A stretch of DNA of 64,000 bases. It comes from Lineus longissimus. Its lineage: Eukaryota > Nemertea > Pilidiophora > Heteronemertea > Lineidae. Shown here in pieces: positions 36,393-49,900 of the stretch (position 1 is the first letter of the stretch; every line of letters begins with the position of its first letter). Made by a program: the position numbers and the translations under genes. The DNA lies in assembly GCF_910592395.1 (NCBI RefSeq), contig NC_088323.1, positions 4,216,001 through 4,280,000 on the forward strand, read 5' to 3'. The notes beneath the pieces were generated by a model that searched no databases, was not told the DNA's origin, and saw only the letters and a list, made by a program, of their open reading frames with translations.

Positions 36393-37504
36393 CTAAAAGA
36401 ATTCTCCGGAAAAGAAAGGCTCCTCTCCCGTGTGCGAGTCGGAACCCTCCTCGAAGAAGAAGAACTCGGGGCGGGGAGTTTCCCCGGAGAAGAAATCGCC
36501 TGCGGATTCCTTTTGGAAGAAGAGTCCATTAGAGAAAAAGCTTCCTTTGCCACGGTCGCCACGTTTGAAGAAGTGCCCGCTTTCAGCGGCTTTTGGAGCA
36601 TCGGACTCGAAGAAGTTTTCACCCGAGTTTTCCTGGTTGAAGAAGAAGAAATCGGGCCCTTGCTGCTTGAAGAACTCCGGTCCTTGCCCCTTGAAGAAGA
36701 AGAAGTCTGGTTTGCTATCTTGGAAGAAATCAGACTCCGGCTGACTGCGGAAGAAGTCACCCTCTCGGAAGAAATCGCCATCATGTTCGGACTGGAAGAA
36801 ATCGCCCCCAACCGGCTGTTTCTGGAAGAACTCAGCATCTGGTTGGTCTTTGAAGAACAGGGCATCTTTGGCGTTCATTTCATCCCTGGAAAGATAAAGG
36901 TAAACAAACATTTCAGTACGGTCCAGAACACCATCTTGCAACCAGATTACAAATGGCAAATAGAAGTACAATATCCCACATGTTGGTTCCAAAAGATTTC
37001 CATAGGCGGTATTTGCAACAAATTGATCGCAATATCACAACTGTGGATACTTCCTGACCTTCACCTTGCTTGTGAGAGATCATGATCGCATGTGCATTGT
37101 ATGGTTAAATTAACAGCCAACAGCCAACACCGATACATGCACATTGTACATCTACAGTGTACCGCTACCGATGGCGTTGGAAACCAATTTGTTTGAAAAC
37201 AAAATCAACGTAGAAAACAACTGACATCAAAAAATTATCAAACATTTTACAACATCGATGTCCTATACAATACAGTGTGATTTGGGAATTGAATTCCGAC
37301 AATTTGACAAGAATCCAAGTGAAAAATTGGACGCGTAAAAATACAAGTATCTTTGAAAACACGTGCGCTTTGCAGGTGGTGAGGTCTTTAGAAATTTTCA
37401 GATATGGCCAAAAAATATTTGCACGAATATCCTGTCAAATGTGAAAAATTCATTGAGTTAGCTTACCTTGCGAAGAATTCGTTATCAATCTTGTAACTAG
37501 TCAT
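36393..37504 (-). CDS. paired-phenylalanine (FF-repeat) protein, 176 residues, unknown family
   Basis: There are two coding exons: 37504-37467 (MTSYKIDNEFFA, donor aag|gtaagc) and 36885-36393 (acceptor ctttccag, stop TAG). They join in phase. All 42 phenylalanines fall in 18 clusters, fifteen FF and three FFFF, with no single F and no FFF. Twelve clusters are preceded by D or E. The spacers are 3-12 residues of D/E/K/R/Q/S/G/P/N. The only other aromatic residue is Tyr4; there is no Cys or Trp and almost no aliphatic residue. There is no signal peptide or membrane segment, so it is probably an intracellular disordered protein with regularly spaced hydrophobic stickers. A TATAAATA box lies about 110 nt before the ATG. 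I do not recognise a family, and function is unknown. The opposite strand is also open (GAA-rich) but lacks splice and promoter support. Confidence 0.72.
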
Positions 37505-37612
37505 CTCGAATAAAGTTAGGATGTGTGGTAGAACTAGAGTAATGTTGAAGTTGCTCCGTGCGATTGCTCGTAGAACGAATCAAGTTATGATGATCCAGGA
37601 GGAGTTGCGGCG

Positions 37613-37620
37613 TATTTATA
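37613..37620 (-). promoter_or_regulatory. TATA box of the paired-Phe gene
   Basis: TATAAATA on the minus strand lies about 110 nt upstream of the ATG. It predicts a start near 37588 and a 5' UTR of about 85 nt with no upstream ATG noticed. Confidence 0.6.
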
Positions 37621-40600
37621 CAGAATCGGCGATTGCTAACGGAAGATGTCGCGCATATTTGGCATTCTGTTAGACAATGCATCCGGATTTGTTGATTGAA
37701 ATGATGACAGCGATTGGTTGGCCGCGTGACGTATGTGCGGAGGTCACGCCTTTTTAGGACAGTGGCACGGCGCCCAATGTAGGTCGTGGAGGACTGTAAT
37801 TGCCTGTCAGGATGCTTATTCGATGTTGACAGACCAATTTTTGATTGTGGCTAGTTGACGATGATTATATATTATCGAATGCTTTGAAATTGCTTCCGTG
37901 CCAGACGGAATAAGTGTCACAAATCAAACACACGGGACTTCCGTGAAATGTTTGGATTGAAAAGTATGGATTGATCTATATTTGGCGACATCTTTGTTTT
38001 ATATCGCGCTACTATATGCCCATTTAAAAAAATTGAAAATCTATCGACATCTCGAACTCAGCAGATGTAACTGAAACCTACAGGAGTTGCATATTTTTGC
38101 ACCGGTCGCCAAAAAACTAAGCTAAAGCTTTTTTCTCAAAAATGGTACAACTTCAATAAATTGTGTCTTCTTGTGTGGCAGGCGAAAAAAGAGATGGGTC
38201 CGCGGTCCTCCGAAAACGCGTCTCGATTTCTTAGAATTTTTTTCAGTGCATTCCACAGTTTACTTTCAAATAAATGGAATTTAAATTGCTCTCTGACTCT
38301 TGATAATCAAAAAACATCCGCTTACAAATTGTTAACCGTCTTCAAAAGCAAGAAATATTTTCATATTTTCCGGCCAATTTCGCACAAAACTCCAAACAAT
38401 GAATATCATTTTACTGCGCGGCATACCACGTGACCGCCCAACCATGACGCTGCAGATTCTCGCTTTCAATGGCGGCTGAATGCACGTAGTCTGTGAAAAG
38501 AATAGAAATATTTTTATATTTGTGTCACGATAATGATAAAACATATCTCTGTTGTCATTTCTAAAGGAACGCTATATAATTATCAAGTGTTGCCAGTTAT
38601 GTCCGAAATTCTTCCGTCCATTATTTAGGAACATGCGGTAGAGATGACTTTTCGCAAGAATCTTTTTATCATGTCGCCCATGTTGATATCCGTGAGAATC
38701 ATTAAATCATCTTCCGTTCTTTAACAACGGGCGCGTCTGGCCAGTCTGTGCCACAGTCTATGGGTCATCGTTGAAGATTGCCCTTTTGCCTGCAGCCTGG
38801 GTCTATATGAATTTGGAAATAAGTCACCTCGCTTTTGATATGTGTAGAAAACCTCTAATGACAGTTTTGTCTCTGCATGTAAATATGCCTCATTACCACA
38901 GCCGTTGCCGCCAAAACGGGGCACAGTGCATTACACGATCATGTTAACCGTGCTCTACGTTGCTGCCTAGGTATTTCAGAATGTTGTCATGCGTTGCCAT
39001 ATGCATCATCTACTTGAACTAGCAGATGATATTAGAATTGAAAAATGTACACAAAGTGGGACCAATGCATCATTGATAACATTTTCCAATATACTTCATT
39101 TGATAAGTGTGGTGACAAATTCCTAGGAAGCTCGATCGAGACATCCAGAGAAGCACTCAGACAACCATTTCAAGAAATCTAGCATCAAAATTAGCTGTAC
39201 ACATGCGGTAAGTAGGTTCGTTGAATCAGAATCGCTGCGGAGTGTTCTAAGAAGCTGATCAATTTTTGAAATATTGATATTGAATGGCTTGAATTGTTCT
39301 CGGTAAAGCTAATCAAAAATTTGCCTCTGGTTTCTCTGGACTATTATTCACTAAAGAAAGTCATGAGCTAAGTTGTGGGATACATTTCGAAACACTGACA
39401 CCAATGATCCCTTTTCTTGGGTGACAATCGGAAGAATTTGACAGAGGCAAGCGTAAATGTCGTGCATGTTCCTACAAATTTGGCGTAACTCCAGCATGTA
39501 CATTATCCAGTGCATTTTAGTGTGGTCAGCTTCAGAATGGACGTGCCGGTACTTTTATTTACGATATAAATGAAATAAATTCTAAACTAAAGAGTACAAA
39601 ATATTGTCCGAGAATGCCAATCATCGGACTTTTGCTGGCAAGTAAACTCTCTTGAATACATGTCGTGTAATTTGAGAGTAAAGAGGCAGAGTGTGCATTC
39701 TTCTTTAATGTCACTTCCAACACCGAAGTGGCGATCACGAGAGGACTGTCACAAAGCCGCCGAGGGTACTTCAGGAGACTACAGCGCCAGGTGCCCGGGG
39801 GCCGCCAAAGAGCCCGGCCGACGATACTACATTTAGCGAAGTCCCGAAACTGGAGCTGCGTTCTAGTAGTCGCCACAGACTCGAGTTCTAACAAATTCAA
39901 CATTGGTCCAGACTGTGCATGGCGCTATAGCAGACACGCTGGCTCGTGATTTTATTCAGTTTTCTTTAAGTTTTTGTTTGATGTTATTTTGTTGAGATTC
40001 ACTACAAACCATGTTTTCAAGGAAATGTACCTTCGGTTTTTGCATATCGTCCACTTCTTTTTCTTCTTCTTTCTCCTCCCCTCTTCCACTTTTCCCTCCC
40101 TTCCCCTCAAACCCCTTAGCTTCCCCCTTCCCTCCGCTTCCATTTATCCTTCCCCTTTCCCATTGCCATTCCCTGAGTCTTCCCCTTTCCTCATCCTCTT
40201 TGCCATTCCCCTTTCCTCTCACCTCCACCGGCTTCTTTATCTACTACTTCTCATTCTCTGACATGTCTGATAGCGAGCACGAAAACGCCAATTTTGCCAA
40301 GTATTTCTTCTTCTTTTTGTTAATCATGGTAAGATTAACTGGCCACTGTTGTTTTAAACCCTTCCAATAAGGCAATGTTTTTTCTACCTGCTGTATAAAA
40401 AAACTTCGGGATTTCCAATGACCTACCAAGATTACCATAAAAAAGGGCAAAGAAAAATGATTTATCGAATTGAAAAGATAGGTGTCATGAAAAACGAGCT
40501 TCCTCTCTGGATCGACTCTTTTTAATGTTTCTTTGATATGAGTAGAATAAGAAACTGTCCCGTATCCTTAAATGAACTGTAGCAACACGAAACACCAGGC

Positions 40601-43535
40601 GACAGACTCTTCTGTCAGCATCTCTTGGCCCATTTATACCAAACAATGCTATCCTTATATCATTCACGCCTAATTTCCCACGAATGCGGAACGAAATCTC
40701 CTTAAGAGGTCCCCTGTCGTAAAAAGGTTGCAAGACAACGCCGATAATTTTTATAGAGAGCCTGTTTAATATTTGAAGAATGACATGACAGGGTTTCTCG
40801 TTTGGTCACTGGCAAAATGCCATAGCGCATGTTAACGGCAAATTATTGCTCCCATTGTTCGGTGAGGTAAAAGGCGCATCCGGCATGTCCGATCATCAAT
40901 TGCTCAAAAACCTTTATTTCTAAGAGTGTATAAAGTATCATCTCATGAGGTAGTGCATGATGTCAAATATAGTTGAGATTCACCAAAAGTTGGGGATTGC
41001 GTTGACCACTGCATGGCTGACAAATCAGTTATCATCTTACTATAAGGCATTGGCCTGCTTGTCAAAAAAACAAATTTTGTCACTAATGCTCGCGTTAACT
41101 TAAATTGGCATTATCTTTTTCTATTAAGTACGTGAGACTTAACGCCACGTTAAGTTCACGCCACCGTTGGTGACAAAACAACTTGTTTTGAGAGCTGGCC
41201 CAGGACGGGACAAAATGTTGTTATGTCAGATCCATGAGATTGATAAGATATGCATTTTTTATGACACCGCTTTAATATCACTGTCACAAGATCTGCTATC
41301 ATAACTTTAGCGGAATATTCAGAATACTGGGCACAATGACTCCGGATGTGGATACAGACAAAATAATATTCCACAGTATTTCTACGAAGATGTTTTGAAA
41401 CCAACATGACAAGACACCTTGTTTTAGTTTATTTTGGCATACTGGCATAATAACGCCCATTCGCCGCATATTTCATAACAAAGCTACCGGAGACCCCTCG
41501 AAATTTATACGCAAATATTTTTCAGTGTTGCACAAAAGACCAAACGGTTGTCATAAAAACATGAAATCTGACCTCCCACGAAAACATGATGGGTGGTAGA
41601 TATATGGATGTCATGCTCGAATGGTCGAGAGAATTCAAAATGATGAAAATATTGAAAATTACTTGCAGGTTAGTGTTCTTTCTTCAGTGTTATGAGTTTG
41701 ATGCAGAAAATACTGATATATTTTTCATAGTACAGGGTGCTCCATAATAAACGTGATCACATCGCTCACAGCGTCATGAATGACGTAAGTTTTGCAATGT
41801 ATATTTACATGTACATCGAACCAGACCAGATCGCATTCGTGCGCGTTTAGACGGCAGACCAAACTAGACCAATCCGGATCGGCCCTAATGTTTAAGTTCA
41901 TGCTGTGTCCAACATTTCTGCAGAATGTGATACGACGCTCTTAAATTTGGCATTTCCTCTTTTACAATTTTCTATGGATGTGCCATTAAGATATCTATAT
42001 GAACTCGCATATCCCCTTGCAAGAAAATAAGTGACTGGTATTCAAGTTGTGAAGTAGTTGGTGTTCCAGTTTAGCCGACTGACGAACAATAAAATGCTGG
42101 AATCCCAAAACTTCAGGAGAGTTTTCATGTCATTGAATTATGAATGGGAGGAGTTTATACCCAAGGAAAATTCGGCGGTGCCTGTTTGTGCGGCAGTCAT
42201 TAACAATACTTGTGGAGAACTTAATGGTGATTCTATAGTTGTTTTTATAACACTGCTTACGTCGCCGATATCAACGAGTTTCAAAGTCTTGGACTTGAAT
42301 GAAAATGGGCGGAGTTTGGCATGAGGTACAAAGTATCAGTTTTTCTCATTACAAATGAAGATAAATTAAGCGTTATCTTGGCTATTTTTACGCAGCTTTT
42401 ATAAGTTTGTATATGGTTTTATATCGGCGTCATTCCAAAGATTCCAGAAATACGGGGCAAAGATGCTGAATAAAGAGAACTTGAATTGAAATTATAACCA
42501 CTGGGGGAGAATATAAACTTCATGAGAGACTGAAAAGACTTATAATACGGATGATCGGATTCGCACAAAAGGATTTGGTGAAATAGGAGGCATGTTATTG
42601 AAATGTTCTTGTGTTTTTGTTCGTTGTTAACGAATGGTTACCTTCGAAAGTCGAACACGCGGGGCGGCAGATATAAGACTGACGCAGACGATATTTTCGG
42701 TTCATAACTTTGAAGATGGCACAGTTTATCGCTGTAGGTGGATGATACAAAACTAAAGAACGCGGGATTCACTTCTGATTGCAACAGTCACTTAAAATAA
42801 GTTGGTTGAGAAGCGCGCGCGGGGATTCGTAGCTGCCACGAGAACGATAAGGAATACTTGTGTGACAGCGAGAAGAGCTCCCTCGAGGAACTGCAGACTT
42901 GATGAGTCAAGTGACAAGAGCCATTGATGGATTAGGCATTTCTCAATACTCTCATTGAGATAACATTACCCGAAATCTTTCTGTGGCAAAGAGTCGTGAA
43001 TCACAATAAATAAACAAAAATCGACTTGGTGAGACAATTTGAAGTCCAATAGAGTTTATTATAAAACTGAAAAAACGGGCTTTCGCAAGAAACAATCAAC
43101 AAATGCGAGTTAAAACGCTGACTCAGGACCCTTTCACACGTATCTAGCATTGTGAATCAGACGCCGAAATCAGGAATTTCGCGTTCGAGGACTTTCACTG
43201 TCTCCTAAATTGCGGCACATTCTTGTCTGCGTTGGCGTTTATTGTGTTGCTCAGAAGTTCAAGATAGGACGTGATTCTTTATTTTACTAAACAGTTGATG
43301 CTGCACGTGGATGCTGAACGTTGATGGCTCCTACAGCAAAACGCATCCCAATGAAAGTCGTTCGTCGCAACGCAACCTGAGCGGAGATTTTACTAAGAGT
43401 GCAAATTAGATATTACGCAAATAATTTAGGAGTTTGACTTGTGGATGATACAGACATTTTGTTAAATCAGACTTTTCTTGGAGTACATTAACAAATTCTT
43501 GGAACTTGAGATCGTCTCCATCGATTTAAATTTCA
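37621..43535. other. gene-poor intergenic region
   Basis: No exons are supported. It contains a long C/T-rich tract at about 40050-40260, which makes artefactual open frames, and a diverged copy of an inverted-repeat family near 41090-41200. Confidence 0.5.
40050..40260. repeat. polypyrimidine (C/T) tract
   Basis: This is an almost unbroken C/T run (ttcttcctcccc-type) on the + strand. It opens several reading frames on both strands and is best read as low-complexity DNA. Confidence 0.75.
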
Positions 43536-43855
43536 GCTTTGCGTGGATTTTCCCGACACTGAACCCCGAGCTTCCTGCTGGTTCTTATCTCACTTAAATA
43601 TGAGCGTACAGAAGCTTTCTCACGGGCTGATGTCGTACCTTGGCCACTTGAGGCACATGTGTCCCATCCCGGAGGTAACTGACGCCCAGGACACCAACAA
43701 CAACCAAGTGAAGGACGCCTTATCACTGACTCGCCAAGGAATGCAGCATCCTATAAACGCCACCATTAACCACCTCATGTGCGACTTTTGCAGCCCGCCG
43801 AAGGGACATAGGCCTACTGGTACTCGTAAGGCAAAAACACAACACAATACCAAAA
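43536..43855 (+). CDS. candidate internal or first coding exon, unknown
   Basis: An open frame is bounded by an acceptor-like aaatttcag (to 43535) and a strong donor aaaa|gtaagt (43856). From the ATG at 43600 it encodes about 85 residues, including HPINATINHLMCDFCSPPKG, with one N-glycosylation sequon and a CxxC pair. There is no recognisable domain and no partner exon was found nearby. It could be a lone exon of a gene with long introns or a chance frame. Confidence 0.25.
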
Positions 43856-43922
43856 GTAAGTATCGTTTCTTTATTTAAAGAAATGGGGCTGGCTGTACAA
43901 GTCCCTAACTTGCGTAAACATG

Positions 43923-43991
43923 AACTTGGCGTTATCTTAATACACAGTTAAGCCCAGTAAACTTAAAGCCAAATTAAGATAACGTCAAGTT
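43923..43991. repeat. 19-bp inverted repeat element
   Basis: The arm aacttggcgttatcttaat is mirrored by attaagataacgtcaagtt with one mismatch. The following sequence (accttgttttga) resembles the region after 41150 (acttgttttgag), so this is a two-copy family of small hairpin elements. Confidence 0.6.
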
Positions 43992-46900
43992 AGTGACATA
44001 TCTGGAGTGACAACCTTGTTTTGAATAACCGGACCCTGATGCTGAGCACAGTACTCGGCATCCGACGTATCGGTGTTACTCACTGAAGTTCTATCAGTAA
44101 TTGACATCGTGACTTGATAATTATTGAGGGATCGAGACATGTTGATGCAAATGGAACATCGAACAGCGGCCGGCGCTGGCCGGAAATTAGACTACACAGG
44201 CGGCAGAGCTGATCGAGGAAGCATCGAAATATTTCGGCTTTACACTTGTAATATATTAACAATATATTTCTTTGCACTTATAAGGTACTGTATATTTTTT
44301 ACACTTGCAATATGTTAACAATCTTTACACTTGCTTTGCTTAATACTCTGAAAGACTAAGGTTATCGCCATTCGCACCTTAAAGTACTTTGGGATCGAAA
44401 TAACTTGCAGAAATATATTTGGAACAGCATTCGCAACTCGGTTAGAGTTTTTTCACGATATGAAAAGTATCTCCTGGACCATCAGAAATCCGTTCCATTC
44501 CATAGGATCGCTGAAGTGAAAGTGAAAGCTGCACAATTCACTTTTGAAACAACCCTTGTCAATATCGTTGGCGCGATGCAAAAAGCTAATAAAGTTGATA
44601 GACAAAGACGTATTGAAAATATTTTTATGTTTTGAGATGGCCCCAGGGGGTTCATTCCCAGCTAAATCTGTTGCCCGTGTTTGTATTCAAGCAATATCAC
44701 ATACTTGCTCAAACGAGGCCACTTATACCGCGAATGAATGTGAAGGGTTTATGTCGATGTGTTCACATTCCGCTCATATTTACGTATATACATGTACTTG
44801 TAATGTTTTTAGCGAGATATCAGTATTTTCTTGCAACACTTAAGCATGCTTGCAATGAGAGCTATAATGCATCACTGATAACAAAGTATTATAATCTCCA
44901 TCTTGTCGTCGTAGTCGTCGACCCGCTGCCCTCGCCGCCGCCGCTGCCGTCGTCGTCGTTACCGTTGTCGCCGTCGTTATCGTCATCGTCATAATGGTGA
45001 TAATGATAAGATAACCGTCACATATCATTTCAATGCAAAATTAGGCCTACAACACGGAAAGAGACAACCTTTCATCGACCCTAGTCAATTAATTTTTTTG
45101 ACTTGTCACTAATTGCCTCATTTAACCTTAGTTATCAATACTATAATTACGACCCAGTTTTTAATGAACTGGCTGAATACATCATGAGATGATTTGTTCC
45201 CGGAAAACAAATACAATTTTGTGCTTTCGACAGCTCCCACTTTGAGTAAACAAACGTTCTCTCTCCATACGACCTCCAAGGATGTTCAAATCTTTTGACC
45301 TATTTAGTACAAAGGACTAGAAAGGGGACTCATTGGAGGAGGTTTCCACGAAAGCGTCATCGAAATTTGATATTAACTTAGGCATATATACTGTCTCAAT
45401 CATACATCGCCTGAGCCCATATCCAGTCTATTCCTACCATCTGTAGCCACCTAAGAATATTCATTACACCACCACGCAACATCATCAACCAACAAAAAAG
45501 AGTAAAGTATGTTCTTTGAGTTGACTTGTCACGAGATGTTTTGCGTTTCTCTAATCTAATATCAAGGAGGAAATCACTAAGAATCTATATTATGTGTGTT
45601 GGCCGTGTTTTGGTGTATGAGCACACCAGAATATCAGACTAGATTGACCTCCTTCAGACACGCCCCTCTGACGCCATGCAGGTGAAAGACAGTTATGTCA
45701 GGCGAGTACAGTACAATTGCACTGATACTACTCCGATAAGAACAGTGCGGAAGAGTGTGAAAGTTCGCTTTCTCACTTAACGTGTCAGAATGTAATTGTA
45801 ACAGGCGAGAAATTAACATTCTTTCATATGGCTAGGAATTAAACCAAAACGCTGTCATTCATGACAGCATCTCTGGGGCAACGTGAAATGGTTTAGTCCT
45901 TTTGGCTAAAACAAATTAAAAGCCAGACAGTCAGTCTTTTACCCATGTCTGCCGCACCGTGAGTTAGTTTTTCGGAAGTTGATACACAAATGTATGATAA
46001 AACAGACTGAATTTGATGAATACTAGCAGAATAAATAGCACCCCTACCGGTACTTTCATCACTTAATGGATTTCAAGAACCTAACTAAACTTGATAATCA
46101 ATGTTAAAAGCATGAATCCAGCCTCCATTTCCTGCACTATCAGACACTTTTCTTCTGGTCATAAGCAGCTGTTACAGTGTGAGTAAAAAGCTGCTTAAAA
46201 GACTGAATTTAATTTTCGGATAGCAGGTAAAATGTCTACCACGGTCAAAATGGCTAGCGCCAAGTAAAATATCGTTGTGGGTCAATTGCATAACCTCCAA
46301 GGAAGACTGGAAAAAGTCCTGAAGGTAATTCAAGTTTATGCAGTAGTATTAAGATGGCAACAAACTTTTGATAGTTGGTGGCAATTAGGTCTACCGTACT
46401 CTTTAAAAACCTTAACTGTACTTGAGACTTATTTGTAAAATCAAATGCTGCGAAAACGGCAGCACAAAGCAAAATCGCCGATGGCGTATGACGTTTCAAA
46501 TTCGCGATAAGCGCCAGACGAGGTTTCTTCCTAAAATTTTATAAAATTCATGTCAAGGGTTTAGCATTCTCTTCCTCTGTTGGTTCAACACAGTTTATTA
46601 AGTGGGTCCTCTGTTTGTAGAAGACTGCTCTAAATTCGAATCTCATTTAAACAAGCAGTAGTCATGCAAACACCACAACAGAACGCGCGCAGGAAAAAAC
46701 AGACGCCATAACAGTCAATACCGGAAGTGCGCAGAAAAAAATCAGGTGAAGATTTGTTTTGTGTTTTGAGAATTGGCTGAAAGGACGATACTTGATAAAC
46801 TCTGGCAAATGGGAGTGGTGAGAATACACATACCTAAACGTGGGATTCGGTTACGTTAAGATGGCTTAAAAGTCTTCCGTTTACTTTTTAGTTGAACGGA

Positions 46901-49900
46901 GTTTATAAAAACACCCACTCTGTTTTCTTGGTTATCAGTGAGAATAAGTGCAAAAAGGTAACCAAAGATTTCGTGTGAATATTCGTCCACTGGCGGGCTT
47001 AAAATATCGGTCGCTATGACTCTGATATTCATTTCTCGTGCGATTGCAAAACGCATGGGGTTGTGCGTGCGTTGTCACGCCGCAGTTCGGGTAAGTTTCC
47101 AATGCATGCGATTGCGACAACGTACATGCACGCGCTGCACACCCAATGGCCCGAATAAATGACTTGGTTATGCGATTACACATGTCCGGTACGATTCGAA
47201 CAAAACCGTCTCCTTGCTCTTTTCGACAGGGAAGGAATTTGGTGTAACGCTGTAAAATTTTAGTATAACACCATATTTTTATGTACCGTATATACTTTAA
47301 GAGGGGTGGAATTGGCCTAGTTTTTGCTTAGATATGAAACAGTTCAAGCATTTGGAAAAAAAGTGATAAAAACGTCACTGTGCGTTGAACTCCTTTCTTC
47401 TCAAACATGCAGAGAGAAAAAAAGGTAATTGTTCCATATTTTATTATCCTTGTGCAGTATCATACACGTACTTAACATTTCGATAGTCTGCTTATGACTT
47501 GGTATCGGGGTAAGAATGTCAGGCAAACAGAAAGAAGAGGTTAAAATGGTCAATAAAGAAAAGTTCAAAGTGTCCATTTGCCCGTCCAATCAGAAACTGG
47601 GCAGACTAAGAAAGGTACACTTCATTACAACCACGGAGCTATCGTTACGTCAGGAAGGGAGATTGTCCAGCTGATACTGAAGAAGGGAAGTTTTCTCGTT
47701 CTGATTAGAAAAGTTTAGTTAGTTGAGAGTTAGGAGCCAGGCAGGTCATATCAAGTTCCACGAGATCGTCGATTGGGGCTCTTCCATCTGGCAGCATATA
47801 CAACGAAACAATTCACGATGAATATGAAAGAGGAATATACTTCAAACTGAATCTGAAAATAGGAATGCCTAGAGAGTTGCAGAATCAGCAAGCAAATAAA
47901 GTAATATGTATTTTGCGTTACTTTAAATTATGTCAGGAATGCGATAGATATGATAAGATTGTCTGAGAAGACAGGTGCTTGTTTACATTCCGGCAAATAT
48001 TTGTAGTATTTTGGTATTTTTGAAGTTTTAGGGCAATCTACTTTTGGCGATATGTCAAATTCCAAGGCCCTTCACTCTGTTTAGAAATGTCGAAATTCTT
48101 ATCTTTGTGGTTAAAAACAGAACAATATGTCATTTTGGAGAAAATGATAAAATTCTTGAAATTCGTGACTTTATGAAGTTATACACATGTATATGCAAAA
48201 ACCCATTACTTCAAAGTTGTAATGGGTTTATGGTACATGTTAATTGCCAATTCAAGTGAGGTTGGTATGACAACATGAGTATCTTGCAGTTTTATGTCTT
48301 TATGTCTTTTTGCATAAAAATCATGCATTTTATTGGATTATACAGAGACAACACCCATGATATACGACTCAACATTTTGTCAGCTGATAACCAGCCGTGT
48401 ACATTTCATTTCTAGTACAAGATATTTTGTCAAAAACTAACTAAGGTAGTTACTCTGAGGTCTATGGTAAAATGTGCAGGTGGCCTTGCGACTACACAAC
48501 AACATATCTAACCCACCTGCGACCTATAATGAATTAAAATCTTTTCCCTTACCAAAAGAGCACACGGAATAGTCACTTGATACCATTACCGGACGCCGAA
48601 AGGTCCAAAATATTTTGTCATGGGCATGACGATCGTGCCTTTGCACGAAATATAGGCTATTGGCGAAAAGCGAATTTTTGGTCGAAGTATTTATCTGACC
48701 TAGAAGTTGAATGGTTTTCGAAAATTGGCGGATAGATACAAACGCACACGTGTTTCCTTCAAATTTCGACGAAGAAGTGCGACTTCAATGTTTACATCAA
48801 CTTTGGCCAAGAGCTGGATCGCCTTTTGATCTATTTTTCCGCATTTAGGTCGGAATATAATTTGCGAATCTTGTACACCGGGTACAAACGTATATGAAAT
48901 CCAGATGAATCGAATTAACTGCAGCAGCTGTATACATTAATGGCGAATAATACCATTAGTCTTCCTAATAAAAGAAACATTAAGTTGGCCCAAGTCTAAT
49001 TTATTCTCGATAGTGATGGGCAACATCACTCCGTTTTACAACGTAGCACTTTTTGCTTTTGACACGTCACAAGTAGGCCTACTGAAGCAGGGGTGGTTTT
49101 CCCCCAAGGAAAACCGAAAATGAATAATCATTACGCCCTAAACCTGGGCAGTGACTAGTTACAAGACTTCCTCAACAAAATTACAAAAGTCAGTGATATC
49201 CCATGTATGAAATGAACTTAGAGAGAAGGCCTAATTTCAGAAATTCCATTGACTCATCCTATAGTTTACATTCAGATAAATTTGCCAGACCACTTAAAAT
49301 CCCAAGGTGAACGCGATTACTCTTAAAGAAGCTGCATCGCACCATGACCTGGAACTGACTCAACCTTGCGTTTTCCGGGTTGACATTTTAAAGGCCTACG
49401 CTGTTTGATGGACATGTACTTCGTGACACGAAAAACACCGATTGACCAACAATCTCCGTGAATGAGGAAGATCTGTGGAGTATTTTTAAGAATATAGAGT
49501 TATTTGGTGCATCAAGTACCGAAATTGCGGTCTGTGGAATGTTTATACCAGCAAATGCCACTCCAACCGATGACATAGCAAAGGGAAACAAAAAACGCTT
49601 TTGAAACAGAGCCTTCTGTAATCGACCAAAACTTGTGATTGAGAGCTACTTTCTTCTTCTACCTCGGGACGCCTGTACTCTGGTATTCTATGACTTTTAT
49701 GATTTGTTACCTTTAAGAGAGCTCGTTCACAACGTAGATACCTGCATCACTGTTAAAGAAACACTGATTTTAAGGTTTTTGCTTGACTTTGACTAATTGA
49801 TGGCGCGTGGGAGTGATATGTGAAGCGATATCATTCATGATGTTCATGGTTATATGACTATCTAAACATCCTGCCTGGATTGCCTTGGGGAGTAGAGCAA

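Noticed and set aside
36321-37085. 254-codon plus-strand open frame rich in Glu over the FF-protein gene
   Set aside because: It is the antisense of the TTC-rich gene, where GAA codons avoid stops. It has no splice or promoter support, and its downstream part runs through the intron of the minus-strand gene.
40011-40370. Pro/Ser/Phe-rich 119-codon frame
   Set aside because: It is a translation of a polypyrimidine tract, and a Gly/Glu/Lys-rich frame is open on the opposite strand.
41738-41760. cagggtgctccataataaacg, reminiscent of a mariner-type terminus
   Set aside because: No matching inverted end or transposase remnant was found within several kilobases.
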